Of a DNA stretch of 64,000 nt, positions 27,595-40,105 are shown in pieces. The DNA comes from Glandiceps talaboti (taxonomy: Eukaryota; Hemichordata; Enteropneusta; Spengelidae), in the NCBI RefSeq assembly GCF_964340395.1, contig NC_135551.1, forward strand, positions 11,513,379 through 11,577,378, read 5' to 3'. The notes beneath the pieces were generated by a model that did no database searches, was not told where the DNA came from, and was given only the letters and a program-made list of their open reading frames with translations. The first letter of the stretch is position 1, and every line of letters begins with the position of its first letter. The position numbers were made by a program, and so were the translations under genes.

Positions 27595-28060
27595 AAAACT
27601 GTGTCATCAAGGTTGTCATTTGCCAATGGTGTCTGTAAACTAATTACTACATCTAGTATAATTGGAACAGAAAACTGTGTCATCAAGGTTGTCATATGTC
27701 AATGGTGTACTGTAAACTAATTACTACATCTAGTATAATTGGAAATGAAAACTGTGTCATCAAGGTTGTCATATGTCAATGGTGTCTGTAAACTAATTAC
27801 TACATCTAGTATAATTGGAATTAAAAACTGTGTCATCAAGGTTGTCATATGTCAATGGTGTCTGTAAACTAATTACTACATCTAGTATAATTGGAATTGA
27901 AAACTGTGTTATCAAGGTTGTCATATGTCAATGGTGTCTGTAAACTAATTACTACATCTAGTATAATTGGAACTGAAAACTGTGTCATCAAGGTTGTCAT
28001 ATGTCAATGGTGTCTGTAAACTAATTACTACATCTAGTATAATTGGAACTGAATTCTCAC
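27595..28060. repeat. 75-bp minisatellite, about 6 copies
   Basis: Unit contains AACTGTGTCATCAAGGTTGT and CTAATTACTACATCTAGTAT, in an ankyrin gene intron. Confidence 0.92.
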
Positions 28061-28084
28061 ACTGTCATGTTTAGATTATCACAA

Positions 28085-28335
28085 ATTTCTTAAAGACACT
28101 GTCTTGCAACTCATTTTCTACACTCTTATTTTGATGTCAATAACTTTACAAGACACTGTCTTGGAACTAATTTGTTACACTGTCTTATTTTGATGTCAAT
28201 AACTTTACAAGACACTGTCTTGGAACTAATTTGTTACACTGTCTTATGTTGAAGACAATAACTTTACAAGATACTGTCTTGGAACTCAATTGTTACACTG
28301 TCTTATGTTGAAGACAATAACTTTACAAGATAGGT
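28085..28335. repeat. About 59-bp tandem repeat, 4 copies
   Basis: Unit contains GACACTGTCTTGGAACTAAT and GATGTCAATAACTTTACAA. It follows directly after the preceding array. Confidence 0.85.
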
Positions 28336-29155
28336 ATCACATAGTACTTCTGAGGTTTATTATATACATCAGTATTATTACATTGTCGATTTACAACAAT
28401 TCCATGTGACAAGACAGAAGGTGGACACTTTTAGTTTATGTCAAGAATAAATTATGTTACATAGCTGCCATCACACTTCTAATATAAATATAATGATAAT
28501 TATTCAGATATTTCTAGTGACTATAATTGACCTAAAAGTAGACACTGAGGGTCATTAACAAGCTTGCATCTAAGAGTACATACATGCGTATGTGTATTGT
28601 ACTTCAATCTGTAATACACATTTACTGTCTGTGATACAACAAATTCCAATGGTTTATTTTGACTCATAAGGTGAAGCTAAGATTTTGTAATCTGCACAGT
28701 CCACCCTGCCACTAATAGTGAAGTTTTTAAATGTTTAATACTTTTAAAGAACAATATTGACTATTTGGCCATAGTCTCGGGAATGACACTATCTTTTCTG
28801 TAATGCTAGCCTAGGAATAAATGTCTTTAAAATATCACTTTGATCACCATGCCAAATTTAATGATCCACTGCACCAATTTCAGCTCTGACTACATCTTGG
28901 TCCAGTCCCCCATATTAATCATTTTCCTGAGACAATGTGATATTTGTGGAGTTTGTACACAGAATTGTGGAACTAACTATTGCGCCATGATTTATTTGTA
29001 CATAAAAAGGATTATGAGCATACCACGTTGACTATTTTTTTCACACTGGTGACTTTGAAAGAAAGGATGATCATTGACAATGATTATTAATGTGGCCATT
29101 ATTGGAGATCATGACTGTCACAATCATTTTATTTTTGTTAGATTTCAGAAATGAA
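28336..29155. other. Ankyrin gene intron, unique sequence
   Basis: AT-rich; I see no gene, RNA or repeat array here. Confidence 0.6.
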
Positions 29156-29157
29156 TT

Positions 29158-29310
29158 TGTGCATGTTAGTAGTATTCCTGTATACATATGGACATATGCA
29201 TGTTAGTAGTATTCCTGTATACATATGGACATGTGCATGTTAGTAGTATTCCTGTCTACATATGGACATATGCATGTTAGTAGTATTCCTGTCTACATAT
29301 GGACAGACAC
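29158..29310. repeat. About 37-bp tandem repeat, 4 copies
   Basis: Unit contains GCATGTTAGTAGTATTCCTG and TACATATGGACAT. Confidence 0.9.
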
Positions 29311-29893
29311 TTGTATACAGAAGGACAATCAATATCCATTCATATAAACCCTATCTACATGTACACTGTATCCATTACGGCTAAAATGATGTAGGTTTGG
29401 TGTTTCACAGACACTTGTATATAGAAGGACAATCAATATCCATTCATATAAACCCTATCTACATCTACACTGTATCCATTACGGCTAAAATGATGTAGGT
29501 TTGGTGTTTCACAGACACTTGTATATAGAAGGACAATCAATATCCATTCATATAAACCCTATCTACATGTACACTGTATCCATTACGGCTAAAATGATGT
29601 AGGTTTGGTGTTTCACAGACACTTGTATATAGAAGGACAATCAATATCCATTCATATAAACCCTATCTACATGTACACTGTATCCATTACGGCTAAAATG
29701 ATGTAGGCTTGGTGTTTCACAGACACTTGTATATAGAAGGACAATCAATATCCATTCATATAAACCCTATCTACATCTACACTGTATCCATTACGGCTAA
29801 AATGATGTAGGCTTGGTGTTTCACAGACACTTGTATATAGAAGGACAATCAATATCCATTCATATAACCCTATCTACATGTACACTGTATCCA
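29306..29893. repeat. 104-bp tandem repeat, about 5.5 copies
   Basis: Unit contains AGAAGGACAATCAATATCCA, TCATATAAACCCTATCTACA and ATTACGGCTAAAATGATGTA. Copies are nearly identical, suggesting recent expansion. Confidence 0.93.
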
Positions 29894-30470
29894 TGATTTC
29901 ATGATGGAAGTTATTCAAGTAGGGGCTGAGAACATGCCAATTGTCTAGAGTAGCTGGGAAAGGGCTTGTTACCAGGAATCCAAAGAAATAGAAGATAGGA
30001 GGAAAAGGAGAAGCAGAGAAATATGAAGATTTTTTTTTACTTTTTCATTTTAAATCGGCCAAGCGACCCATAGTTTAGTTGGCATGAAAAAATAACGAGA
30101 AACATATAAAGAAAAAAAAGAGGCATCCTAACAAATGTTAATGCAATAAATAGACATGGCAGCTTAATGAATGACTCATGGAATTTTAAAGAGGCCTTTA
30201 CTACTACTCTCATGAGATAATGTTAATCACTTTTATTAATTAATTCATTGTTTTAGTGTGATTATGTTGTTTGTCCCATTCTTGAATCATGTCACAGATT
30301 TTCAATGAAACAGCAATAGAAACATTACATTGTCATCATACTGACAAAATGGGGAACAGCTGAACAACTGAGATGAATTACAAAAATGTGCACTCCTGAT
30401 CTGATCATTGTGTCATCTTGTTACCTATATAGGTAATGATAACACCATCCTGTGCTATTTACCCTGAAAG
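29894..30470. other. Ankyrin gene intron, unique sequence
   Basis: No gene or repeat array is seen. A few A-rich runs occur at about 30000-30120. Confidence 0.6.
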
Positions 30471-30471
30471 T

Positions 30472-30905
30472 GTCTGAAGTACATGATTGTATATATCTGA
30501 TGAAAGTGTATAAAGTAAATGATTGTATATATCTGATGAAAGTGTATGAAGTACATGATTGTATATATCTGATGAAAGTGTATAAAGTACATGATTGTAT
30601 ATATCTGATGAAAGTGTCTGAAGTACATGATTGTATATATCTGATGAAAGTGTATGAAGTACATGATTGTATATATCTGATGAAAGTGTATGAAGTACAT
30701 GATTGTATATATCTGATGAAAGTGTATAAAGTACATGATTGTATATATCTGATGAAAGTGTCTGAAGTACATGATTGTATATATCTGATGAAAGTGTATG
30801 AAGTACATGATTGTATATATCTGATGAAAGTGTATAAAGTACATGATTGCATGTATATATCTGATGAAAGTGTATGAAGTACATGATTGTATATATCTGA
30901 TATCT
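30472..30905. repeat. 36-bp minisatellite, about 12 copies
   Basis: Unit contains GATGAAAGTGTATGAAGTAC and ATGATTGTATATATCT. The 36-bp period leaves frames open on both strands; these are not genes. CTGATGA occurs in each unit but no hammerhead partner motifs follow. Confidence 0.95.
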
Positions 30906-31392
30906 AATTCAGATTGTTATATAAGTCATGTGTGACTATTTTATGAAAGATTAATTTGAATCAAGAAAAAATATTATCACATGACTGTCTACTCAATCTC
31001 AAGTCAAATGGTCTTACAAGTTACTCTGAATTTGCTAAATATGACATGTAACAATTTGAGTAATGAGAACAATTATTATTGCTACTGGGCCTATATCATT
31101 TAAAGTTTTAATATTTGGGATTTTATAGAATAAATAATTGACAGAATAATAGTCATAACAGTATGTCTAATGCATCTTACATGCAAACAATTTCAATAAA
31201 TATTGATGGACAGTGCCATATTTGAAAATTTAAACATGAGCAACTACTCAAGTTATCTTGACATGATAGAGTCATAAAAGAATGACTGATTTGATTACTT
31301 TTTGAAAAGTAAACATTTATAGACATTGTATGGTCAATATTAAATATATGACACCCCTTTCAAGAGATATAAATAGATAATGATACTCTTAC

Positions 31393-31491
31393 CATTCCAA
31401 GTGCATCTATGTCTACACCGTGTTGTAGCAGAACTTCAATCACATGACTGTGGCCCTTCCATGCAGATAGGTGTAAGGCACCATCTCCATT
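31393..31491 (-). CDS. Ankyrin-repeat exon (NGDGALHLSA)
   Basis: Another 99-bp phase-0 exon, acceptor GTTACAG and donor ATG|GTAAGA. It encodes NGDGALHLSAWKGHSHVIEV then LLQHGVDIDALGM. ALHLSAWKGH and VIEVLLQHGVDIDA are good ankyrin signatures. The usual TP of the TPLH motif is replaced by GA. Confidence 0.92.
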
Positions 31492-31654
31492 CTGTAACCA
31501 TGTAAAGAATTAAGATACACTTAATATGTACATGTAGATGGTGTTATTGATTTGAAACATCAGGATTAAATTTATTTATCAGTACTGTTGTTCTACTCAA
31601 TTACACCTAGGTGCTGTTTTCTATGACAAAGATATCATTACTCTGAAAACACAA

Positions 31655-32010
31655 GCTTTCAACTACCTTTTACATATTAGGGTTTTAAGTGTTAAGACAT
31701 TAGATTGTTACAATCCATATCACTAAGTGTACATTTCAACTGCCTTTTAAATGTTTTAAGTGTTAAGACATTAGATTGTTACAATCCACATAACTAAATG
31801 TACATTTCAACTGCCTTTTAAATGTTGGGGTTAAGACATTAGATTGTTACAATCCACATAACTAAATGTACATTTCAACTGCCTTGTAAATGTTAGGGTT
31901 TCAAGTGTTAAGACATTAGATTGTTACAATCCATATAGTTAAGTGTACATTTAAAGTGTCTTTTAAATGTTAGGGTTTTAACCATTAGTTTGTTACAATA
32001 CACATGACTA
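31655..32010. repeat. 77-bp tandem repeat, about 4.5 copies (block 1)
   Basis: Unit contains ACATTTCAACTGCCTTTTAA, GTTTTAAGTGTTAAGACATT and AGATTGTTACAATCCAYAT. The same array recurs near 48.4-49.0 kb, marking the start of a duplicated intron block. Confidence 0.9.
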
Positions 32011-35000
32011 AGTGTACAACATATCTTAAATAATTACTGATGGTATAAATATCATACCATCTTTCTAAATCTACCTACTCTTCTAAGTAATATTTAGTTT
32101 TGATGTTCCAAGATTTCACATTTTTTTACTTCTTTCCATAAAAGTTATTTATACACATTACAGGAAAATTGAAGTTGCCAAAAAAAAACACTTCTTAAGT
32201 ATAATAAATGAAAGAAAAGAATTAAATGTTTTGAATTTAAAATGCATTCTAATAGAATAAGTGATAATCAACATTTAAATTCAGTCTTTAAGTATTGAAC
32301 AACCATGCATGGTTCACAACACAATGTTGAAATTTGAAAAATAAACCTATAAGCACACCTTTCCAAGCAAGTAATTCTTCAATCTACAAATCATGAATGT
32401 GGAAGATATTATCTCAAAGCTGCAATATAAGGAAACCTTGCAGTTTGACATTACAGATATTGCCTAGAAATCATGTACTTTTTTCAGTGATCTTAAAATT
32501 GTATCTGAACATGAACATGTTTAAGGCTATGCCTCTAACATATGCAAATAAGATGCATGATTACATGCACAGAAATCAAGTTATAAATCATAGTCTAGTT
32601 CCTATATGACGCGTTATGATTACTAAGATCACCTCCACTCACATATAGTAAAAGTCACCAAACAAAATGTTAATCTGGCTAAACCGCCTGATTGGACAAG
32701 GGTAAACAGCCCATATCAGTAGTTAAATCCATCACAAGCTGACAGGCATGCAGTTTATATTGGTTTACTTCCTTGGCCATTATTATTCAATTATTACATA
32801 AGTTTCACTATCACATAACATTTACTATGGAATTCCATTTCCAGTCTCTAACTAGATCACGTGGGATGCGATAACATCATGTTTATATCAATGCTGTCGG
32901 GGGGTGTGTACAGATTTCTGTGCTAGAGTAACAACTTTTACTATAAATGAGTGGAGATAATTGTAGTAATTATAACACATAGTATAGGAAATAGAGTAAT
33001 AAAGTCATGATTCAGAAGAGATCTGAACATGTCAAAATCTGAATATAAAAACCTTACAATAATAACCACTGCAGGTGTTATGCTGTGCTGAGTCAAGTGA
33101 CAACCATAATCCAACTATTTTCTTACATAACCATATGGTTACAATCATGATTTTGTATGTTTCTCATGGAATGTGTTAGTAAAGATTAAAATAACATCAA
33201 TCGAATGACCACAACATCACCCAGAAACATTTTCTTCTGCATTCACTTAATGTTATTTTAAATTTATACTCTCTTAATAGTTATAGTTGACAATTTTCTG
33301 CTACTTAAGCATGTAGTAAACACTTCTAAGAATATTTTGACTTGATTTGACAGAAGTGTTTTTGAAAATAATCATGGATTTAAATACTTCATCTTATGAA
33401 AGTGAAACAGCTTTGCACTGAGGTATGAGAAATATATATTTCATCATCACATTAATGAATAATCTTTACTCGTATCAAAACAAACTAAAATCAGCCAATG
33501 ATACCTAATCATATGAGATACCATCCTGTATTAAAACATGTCAGTATAATTGATCAATTGAATCTAAATTCTTGACCATAAAGTTCACAACAAATGCAAG
33601 AACAGTCAACATCAAAGGAGAAGAAGAGGGGAAATACATGTGCATCACACTTTTTAACTTGATAGTGCTATATCACTAAAATTACATCATTCAGTGGTAA
33701 AGACCTTGTAAGTAACAACACAACTTCCTTTCCACTTGTTTTAATTGTTAAAATCTAAACAGATGTAAAGTTAAGGTGTCTTACACAGTGACTTCGTTAT
33801 TGAAATATTTTAATTTTACCATGAAAGTGATTATAAAAATTAATACATAGTAAAATATTCTGCTTACACTTGGGATTTAGAAACATAACTCATTTAAATG
33901 TTTCAAACATTTTTTTATGCTTTTATCCAATATATGATTGATTACATCTGTTTGTTTTTGTTTTTGTTTTTTTTGTTGATGACATATAATCTATTTCTTA
34001 TCTTTTCAATTGTACAGTAAACTCACATTTTATTGATATCGTGTGCTCTGGAAATGTACATGCTGATGTAACACCTTTTCACACCAATCATTCTCTCAAT
34101 TCTAGCTAGTAGATCAAGTTTAAAGGTCAAGTTTTTTAAACCAAGATACTAACACAGGCAGCCAACAGACTAACATTCTCTTTTGTTGTTGAAAACATGC
34201 ATGTACTTATTCCATAGATATACCAGACATCTGTTTTCCACATCTTAATATTAATCATAATCTGAACTTGACCTTTTATATAAAGCAAATACTAAAATCA
34301 AGGTGTAAAGGAAAGGCTGTACTGTATGCACTACATGTAGGTTTTAATACAGGTATACTTGATAAAGACACAGTTTCAGTAGGCTGTGTAGAAGCCAGGA
34401 TAATCATAAAATGAATCTAAGTGTACAAATATCCAAGAGTACTAAAGACTAGTAGACATGTATACTACTTGATACAGAAGCTTTACAGTATAACTCAAAT
34501 CTACATTAGATAGCTTTAAGGGTTTAACATTATGGTAGAAATACTTTGCTTTCACATCTTATCTTAACCAACTTTCTGTCATGGAAATTCAGTAAATGCT
34601 AATATCATCATTACATACCAACTTTAATAACACTTAAAGAAATATATAACCTAGTCAACTGCTTAGTAAGAAAATCACACAGATAAATAATTCATTTTTA
34701 TCACTTTTAATGTGTTTGATATCTGTGGTATGCAAGAAGACTTGCATTTTGAAATTTGAGTATATTTAAATAATCCTTCAATATTAAAGTATGAGAAGTG
34801 ATTATACTTTATTTCACTTTCAGATCTCCAAGTCATATTTTTATGATTATACCTCAGCCAACGTCATCATCTAACATCTAACTGTCCTCATTGAAAAGTA
34901 CACTGTGATCACTGTAAATAAATCTGTTGTACTGGACATTATGACATATTAGCAGCCTTTTATGTCCACAAATATAAACACCGTGAACAACAATCATTTC

Positions 35001-35090
35001 AACATGAAGCCTTTTTCACTTCTCTCACTAAGTCTGTTATAAAGAGCACCGTTACAGTGACAACATTGAAATGAAATTGAAGAAATTCAA
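32011..35090. other. Long unique intron stretch of the ankyrin gene
   Basis: About 3 kb of AT-rich intron with no credible exon or repeat array. Parts near 34.7 kb and 35.05 kb have diverged counterparts near 54.25 kb and 54.77 kb. Confidence 0.6.
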
Positions 35091-35149
35091 CTTGGGATTA
35101 TAAACTGATTCTGAAAGGTGATGGGAGCTGGGATTGAAGAATCAGTAAA

Positions 35150-35985
35150 TAAGCATAATATAGATGGACAATAAGAGGTGCTTTAATTTCCATCATATTC
35201 ATCAATGACATTGAGATGTAATATAGTGGGACAATAAGAGGTGTTTTAATTTCTATCATATTCATCAATGACATTGAGATGTAATATAGTGGGACAATAA
35301 GAGGTGTTTTAATTTCTATCATATTCATCAATGACATTGAGATGTAATATAGTGGATGGGACAATAAGAGGTGTTTTAATTTCTATCATATTCATCATTG
35401 ACATTGAGATGTAATATAGTGGGACAATAAGAGGTGTTTTAATTTCTATCATATTCGTCAATGACATTGAGATGTAATATAGTGGGACAATAAGAGGTGT
35501 TTTAATTTCCATCATATTCATCAATGACATTGAGATGTAATATAGTGGGACAATAAGAGATGTTTTAATTTCCATCATATTCATTAATGACATTGAGATG
35601 TAATATAGTGGGACAATAAGAGGTGTTTTAATTTCTATCATATTCGTCAATGACATTGAGATGTAATATAGATGGACAATAAGAGGTGTTTTAATTTCTA
35701 TCATATTCATCAATGACATTGAGATGTAATATAGTGGGACAATAAGAGGTGTTTTAATTTCTATCATATTCATCAATGGCATTGAGATGTAATATAGTGA
35801 GACAATAAGAGGTGTTTTAATTTCTATCATATTCATCAATGACATTGAGATGTAATATAGTGGGACAATAAGAGGTGTTTTAATTTCTATTATATTCATC
35901 AATGGCATTGAGATGTAATATAGTGGGACAATAAGAGGTGTTTTAATTTCCATCATATTCATCAATGACATTGAGATGTAATATA
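35150..35985. repeat. 63-bp minisatellite, about 13 copies
   Basis: Unit contains GGACAATAAGAGGTGTTTTA, ATTTCTATCATATTCATCAA and TGACATTGAGATGTAATATA. A single unexpanded homologous unit may lie at about 54800-54860 in the duplicated block. Confidence 0.94.
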
Positions 35986-36260
35986 ACAAGGCTGTACAGA
36001 ATAAGTCTTCATATACTTTAATTTATTTTCTTTCATTTCCTTTCTAGTCCCTCACTACACTTTGTGTCTTACTTCCTTTAAAATATGAATATAAGTACAT
36101 GCAGCATAAAGATTAGCATTGGTATTAGAATTAATTTACCCCTATATGTCAACATTAAGGAAACTCCAGAAATTACTGCATGTAGGGATGATTGCTAGAA
36201 ATGCACCAATTTGTTTTGTATGTACAATGTATAAGTGTACTGTCTCTGTATATTATTACA

Positions 36261-36583
<323 letters not shown>

Positions 36584-36599
36584 TCTCTCCCCCCCCATA

Positions 36600-37467
36600 A
36601 ATTCTTGTGAAGACACAATCACTGGATCAGATGTATATTTTTATATGCCTTGATAATTCACAGATTGTAGTAGTAGGGCTAATATTATTTTCATCTCTGG
36701 CTATGTGCAATAAAGGCACAAGTTGTTACTTACACAACAATAAAGATTAAATGGCATTTTCTAAGCAAATGTTCCATTTAACATCAGCAATGTGATGTAC
36801 AATTTGGTCAAAACACAAATATTATGTCTGAGGTATGAATTGGTTTGCACAACTCTATATCTTACAAATTTAAATTATATCTTACACTTTTCCTGTTTAG
36901 CTTTGAGCTCTCTGGTCACTGACTGTTCACCAGGCACATAGCACAATATAACTGCAACCCTTCATTTATGTGATCTATGTATCAAAAGTCAATCTGTAAC
37001 ACACATATTTATAGTGTGCAATATAAGTTTTTAACACTTCCCCATCTATGCATAGCACAGGTTTTTACTAAATTTTTTGTTTCTCATTATATAACGTTTT
37101 CTGCTCAGAGCCAATTTATGAGAAACATTGAAATGGATGCAGTGAAAGTTATGACATCAAGATATTGTAAATTGTCAACATGTGTGTAATTATGCAGATA
37201 TTTAATATAAAACTATTCATTATTCATTAAAGTATAATGCCATACTTTCAGTTTGATGTAGGATTTCCATATTATCACATTATGCTATCTTTTATATGTG
37301 ATTAAAACAATAACAATGAGATAGATGACATCAATTTCTTGTTTTTCATGAGAAACATTATCAATGATTCTGCTAGACTGTGACTCTTTCTCTCAACTAT
37401 ACTATGGTCCTAGCTAATCTGACAATGGCCTTAATATCCAGACAATTGAGTGTGAGAGTGACAGTAC
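36600..37467. other. Ankyrin gene intron with duplicated counterpart
   Basis: No gene is seen. The part from about 37120 to the exon aligns, diverged, with about 55865-56196, showing that exon plus flanking intron was duplicated as a unit. Confidence 0.65.
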
Positions 37468-37566
37468 CTTCATTCTTGCTTCTTTATTTGCTCCACATTC
37501 TATAAGATACTTGACAACATCAAGGTGACCATTCTGAGCTGCAATAATCAGAGGGGTTGTACCTAT
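37468..37566 (-). CDS. Ankyrin-repeat exon (IGTTPLIIAA)
   Basis: A 99-bp phase-0 exon between acceptor CTTCAG and donor AAG|GTACTG. It encodes IGTTPLIIAAQNGHLDVVKY then LIECGANKEARMK. It is the closest relative of the 56.2-kb exon: both have PLxIAAQxGHLxxVKYLxECGAxKEA and share flanking intron sequence, so they arose by tandem duplication. Confidence 0.94.
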
Positions 37567-38718
37567 CTGAAGGATGAAAAGAAATATAACATTAAAATCA
37601 AAAGTCAAAAATCAAAATTTGTATTAAAACAAATGTTCACATAAGGAATTCAATTAAATACTTTTGGAATATGTACAATAATTTGAATAATATCAAGTAA
37701 TGACATAGCAAAGCTGATAAAGATAGAAAATATTATTATCTCCACTCATCATAGTACATGCTGTATTTGAAAGTGGTCTTATTATAGTCTAGAAATTCTT
37801 TATTCAAAATAGCCCTCTCCCTTGAGATGCCAATATAGATGTTAGATTCACTCATGGGGTGTGTAGAATTCTTAGTTTCTTAGAGTTGCATGTTTTACCA
37901 AACAGTACTGCTATTTTTATACTAATTATGTACATAGGCTGGGAGTGTATCACATGTCGAAATACAATGAACACCACAAAAAATAGCTATATATACATTT
38001 GAGTTATCTACACTACTACATTGAGTATGCAATACATGTTTCAGCATGATATGAGAAAGGGAGATTTATCATAGGGTACGATGGCATCCTACTTGCAGTG
38101 TCTTCTCTATTGACCAAAGCCCTCTAGTTCAAGTACAACTATTGTAAATAATAATGACAATAATGAAATATTTCTAGAACCAGTGTATTATTTAATAAAA
38201 TCAACAACATATTATCATGTACAACATATTCTATAATTCAATATCAAATAATTCTGATTCTCTCTCACATGTTTACATCATAAATTATTTACACAGGACA
38301 CCAGACATCAGTTATTGTTTTATTAACAGTCATCCTAGTTTACAATCAGGTATCATAAGTCACAGATTTCAATTCAATTCAATTCAATTCAATAGAACTT
38401 TATTCATCCCAGACATGGGCAATTAAAGGTGTGGCTCAAATACAATACATCAATATGTCAAAAAATACAAACAAATATACAAAACAATATATACAGAGAC
38501 ACAGAACGATACTAAGACAATCATCATCACTCAAAAAGTTTACGAATCATTCATAAGCATTTGAATTTGTTTATACATGGAATACCAGTCAAGAATTTGT
38601 ATAAGCCCATTTAGTCTGGTCATTAGAACCATAACTAATTAACTATTCTATTTTAATATTGATCACAGTACAGACTGTAATAACATCCAATGTACAGAGA
38701 GTACATGTACCTGCATAC
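37567..38718. other. Ankyrin gene intron, with a possible retroposon tail
   Basis: The stretch from about 38571 to the foldback element is a diverged copy of about 56398-56543. At about 38370-38560 a short AATTC-repeat followed by AATAGAACTTTATTCATCCC resembles the 3' end of a LINE or SINE, which I cannot name. Confidence 0.45.
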
Positions 38719-38724
38719 AATATG
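38719..38724. repeat. Target-site duplication AATATG, left
   Basis: Six bases identical to those directly after the element. The paralogous empty site near 56.54 kb has the sequence once, in the same context (CATAC before, AGATG after). Confidence 0.88.
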
Positions 38725-39135
38725 TACGGAAGCGTATTAGTGCCAAGTTGTAAGGAAAAAAATAAAATTTAAAATCTCGTAATTACGAGATTTCAATTCT
38801 CGTAATTACGACTTTTTTCTCGTAATTACGACTTTTTTCTCGTAATTACGAGTTTTCAATTCTCGTAATTACGACTTTTCGATTCTCGTAATTACGACTT
38901 TTTTCTCGTAATTACGACTTTTTTCTCGTAATTACGAGTTTTCAATTCTCGTAATTACGACTTTTCGATTCTCGTAATTACGACTTTTTTCTCGTAATTA
39001 CGACTTTTTTCTCGTAATTACGACTTCTCAATTCTCGTAATTACGACTTTTCGATTCTCGTAATTACGACTTTTTGAATCTCGTAATTACTTGAATCGTA
39101 AAGACATTTCGATTCTCGTAATTACGTCGCAATTC
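38725..39135 (+). repeat. Left terminal inverted repeat with palindrome array
   Basis: A roughly 60-bp unique terminus is followed by about 17 copies of CTCGTAATTACGA separated by short T-rich spacers (TTTTTT, TTTCAATT, TTTTCGATT) in a repeating order. Each core is palindromic, and the whole array is again complementary to the right arm. Confidence 0.93.
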
Positions 39136-39300
39136 TCCGGTAAGTTGATATCTAACTGGAAAAATCACACTGCCATTTTAAGTTCATGTTATAAGCAACA
39201 GCTGAGTTCTCAACAACACCCGATCATCGGGTAGTAAGTACATTTAAGGTGAACTGAACACTCTAATATAAGTCCAGTGAAATTACATAACACCAATAGG

Positions 39301-39695
39301 CTAAAAAAAGAAATGGCAATGAAATAACGTGTTCACATATGTACACACATATACTGGATGCAACAAGAAGTTAGTAGGTTCACTGCAATCTGTCAATGAA
39401 CTTAGCCAAATAATAAACACAAAACAAGAATTCCAGAACAACAAGAATTCTTCATCAGCAAAGAATTTGTTCAAATAATGGAGTCCAATATTAAACATAT
39501 AGATATTCTTCTGAAATTCGGACACAACTCCAACTTATATCCAATGATGAAGATGTAGGGAAACTGTCCAATACAAAACAGGATTACGACTGATAAAAGA
39601 AGGATCAATAAAGTTTCTATCTGGGGACGTCTCGCCAATGCCTTCCTACTAACACCCTGATATACCAGGGTCAATAACCTCGACAAACCGGTCAC
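39301..39695 (-). pseudogene. Possible GPCR transmembrane 6-7 fragment, frameshifted
   Basis: The upstream frame reads RKALARRPQIETLLILLLSV then VILFCIGQFPYIFIIG, which looks like the end of loop 3 and helix 6 of a rhodopsin-family receptor. After a frame change near 39500 comes LNKFFADEEFLLFWNSCFVF then IIWLSS, similar to helix 7 of FMRFamide-type receptors (FLLxxNSxxNFxIY). One frameshift and no N-terminal part: a dead fragment, if real. It lies inside the foldback element beside the Ngaro copy. Similarity is judged by eye from memory; an unrelated hydrophobic frame remains possible. Confidence 0.3.
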
Positions 39696-39899
39696 TTGGC
39701 TAACTGACCCTCAAACCAATATTATTATACCATACCAAATACATATATTCAAGTATTTATCAACCGTGGAAAAGGTCTCCACACATTTTCAAACTTGATC
39801 GAACGACCTACGGTGCCACGTTATTGAATTTTAAATTTCAAAACCGTATAAATCTGATTTACCTTAATGAAGAAAATTCTAAACTAAAGTTGTGAATTT

Positions 39900-40067
39900 T
39901 ACAATATTTAACTTGTTAAATAAGTGTTTGACAACACAGGAAGGTACACACCTAGCAATTACATAACCTCTGTTTACAGACCATACCAGTCACACATTTA
40001 TTGCCTATCACCTCATTCTTTCACAAGAATTCGCTACCATCATAGCTGTAGTACACTTCTCCACATT
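39900..40067 (+). repeat. Ngaro split repeat A1
   Basis: About 168 bp, matching A2 from TACAATATTTAACTTG to CTTCTCCACATT, at the 5' end of the element just ahead of gag. No difference was seen between the two copies. Confidence 0.92.
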
Positions 40068-40105
40068 TATTTTGTTCCCTCCAATATACCATTGAAGGAA
40101 TTAAC

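Noticed and set aside
30421-30884. Four overlapping long frames on both strands
   Set aside because: Product of a 36-bp minisatellite; all frames repeat a 12-residue word and none has flanking exon signals.
30472-30905. Repeated CTGATGAAAG words as hammerhead cores
   Set aside because: CTGATGA overlaps the GAAA box with no room for stem II, and stems I and III are absent.
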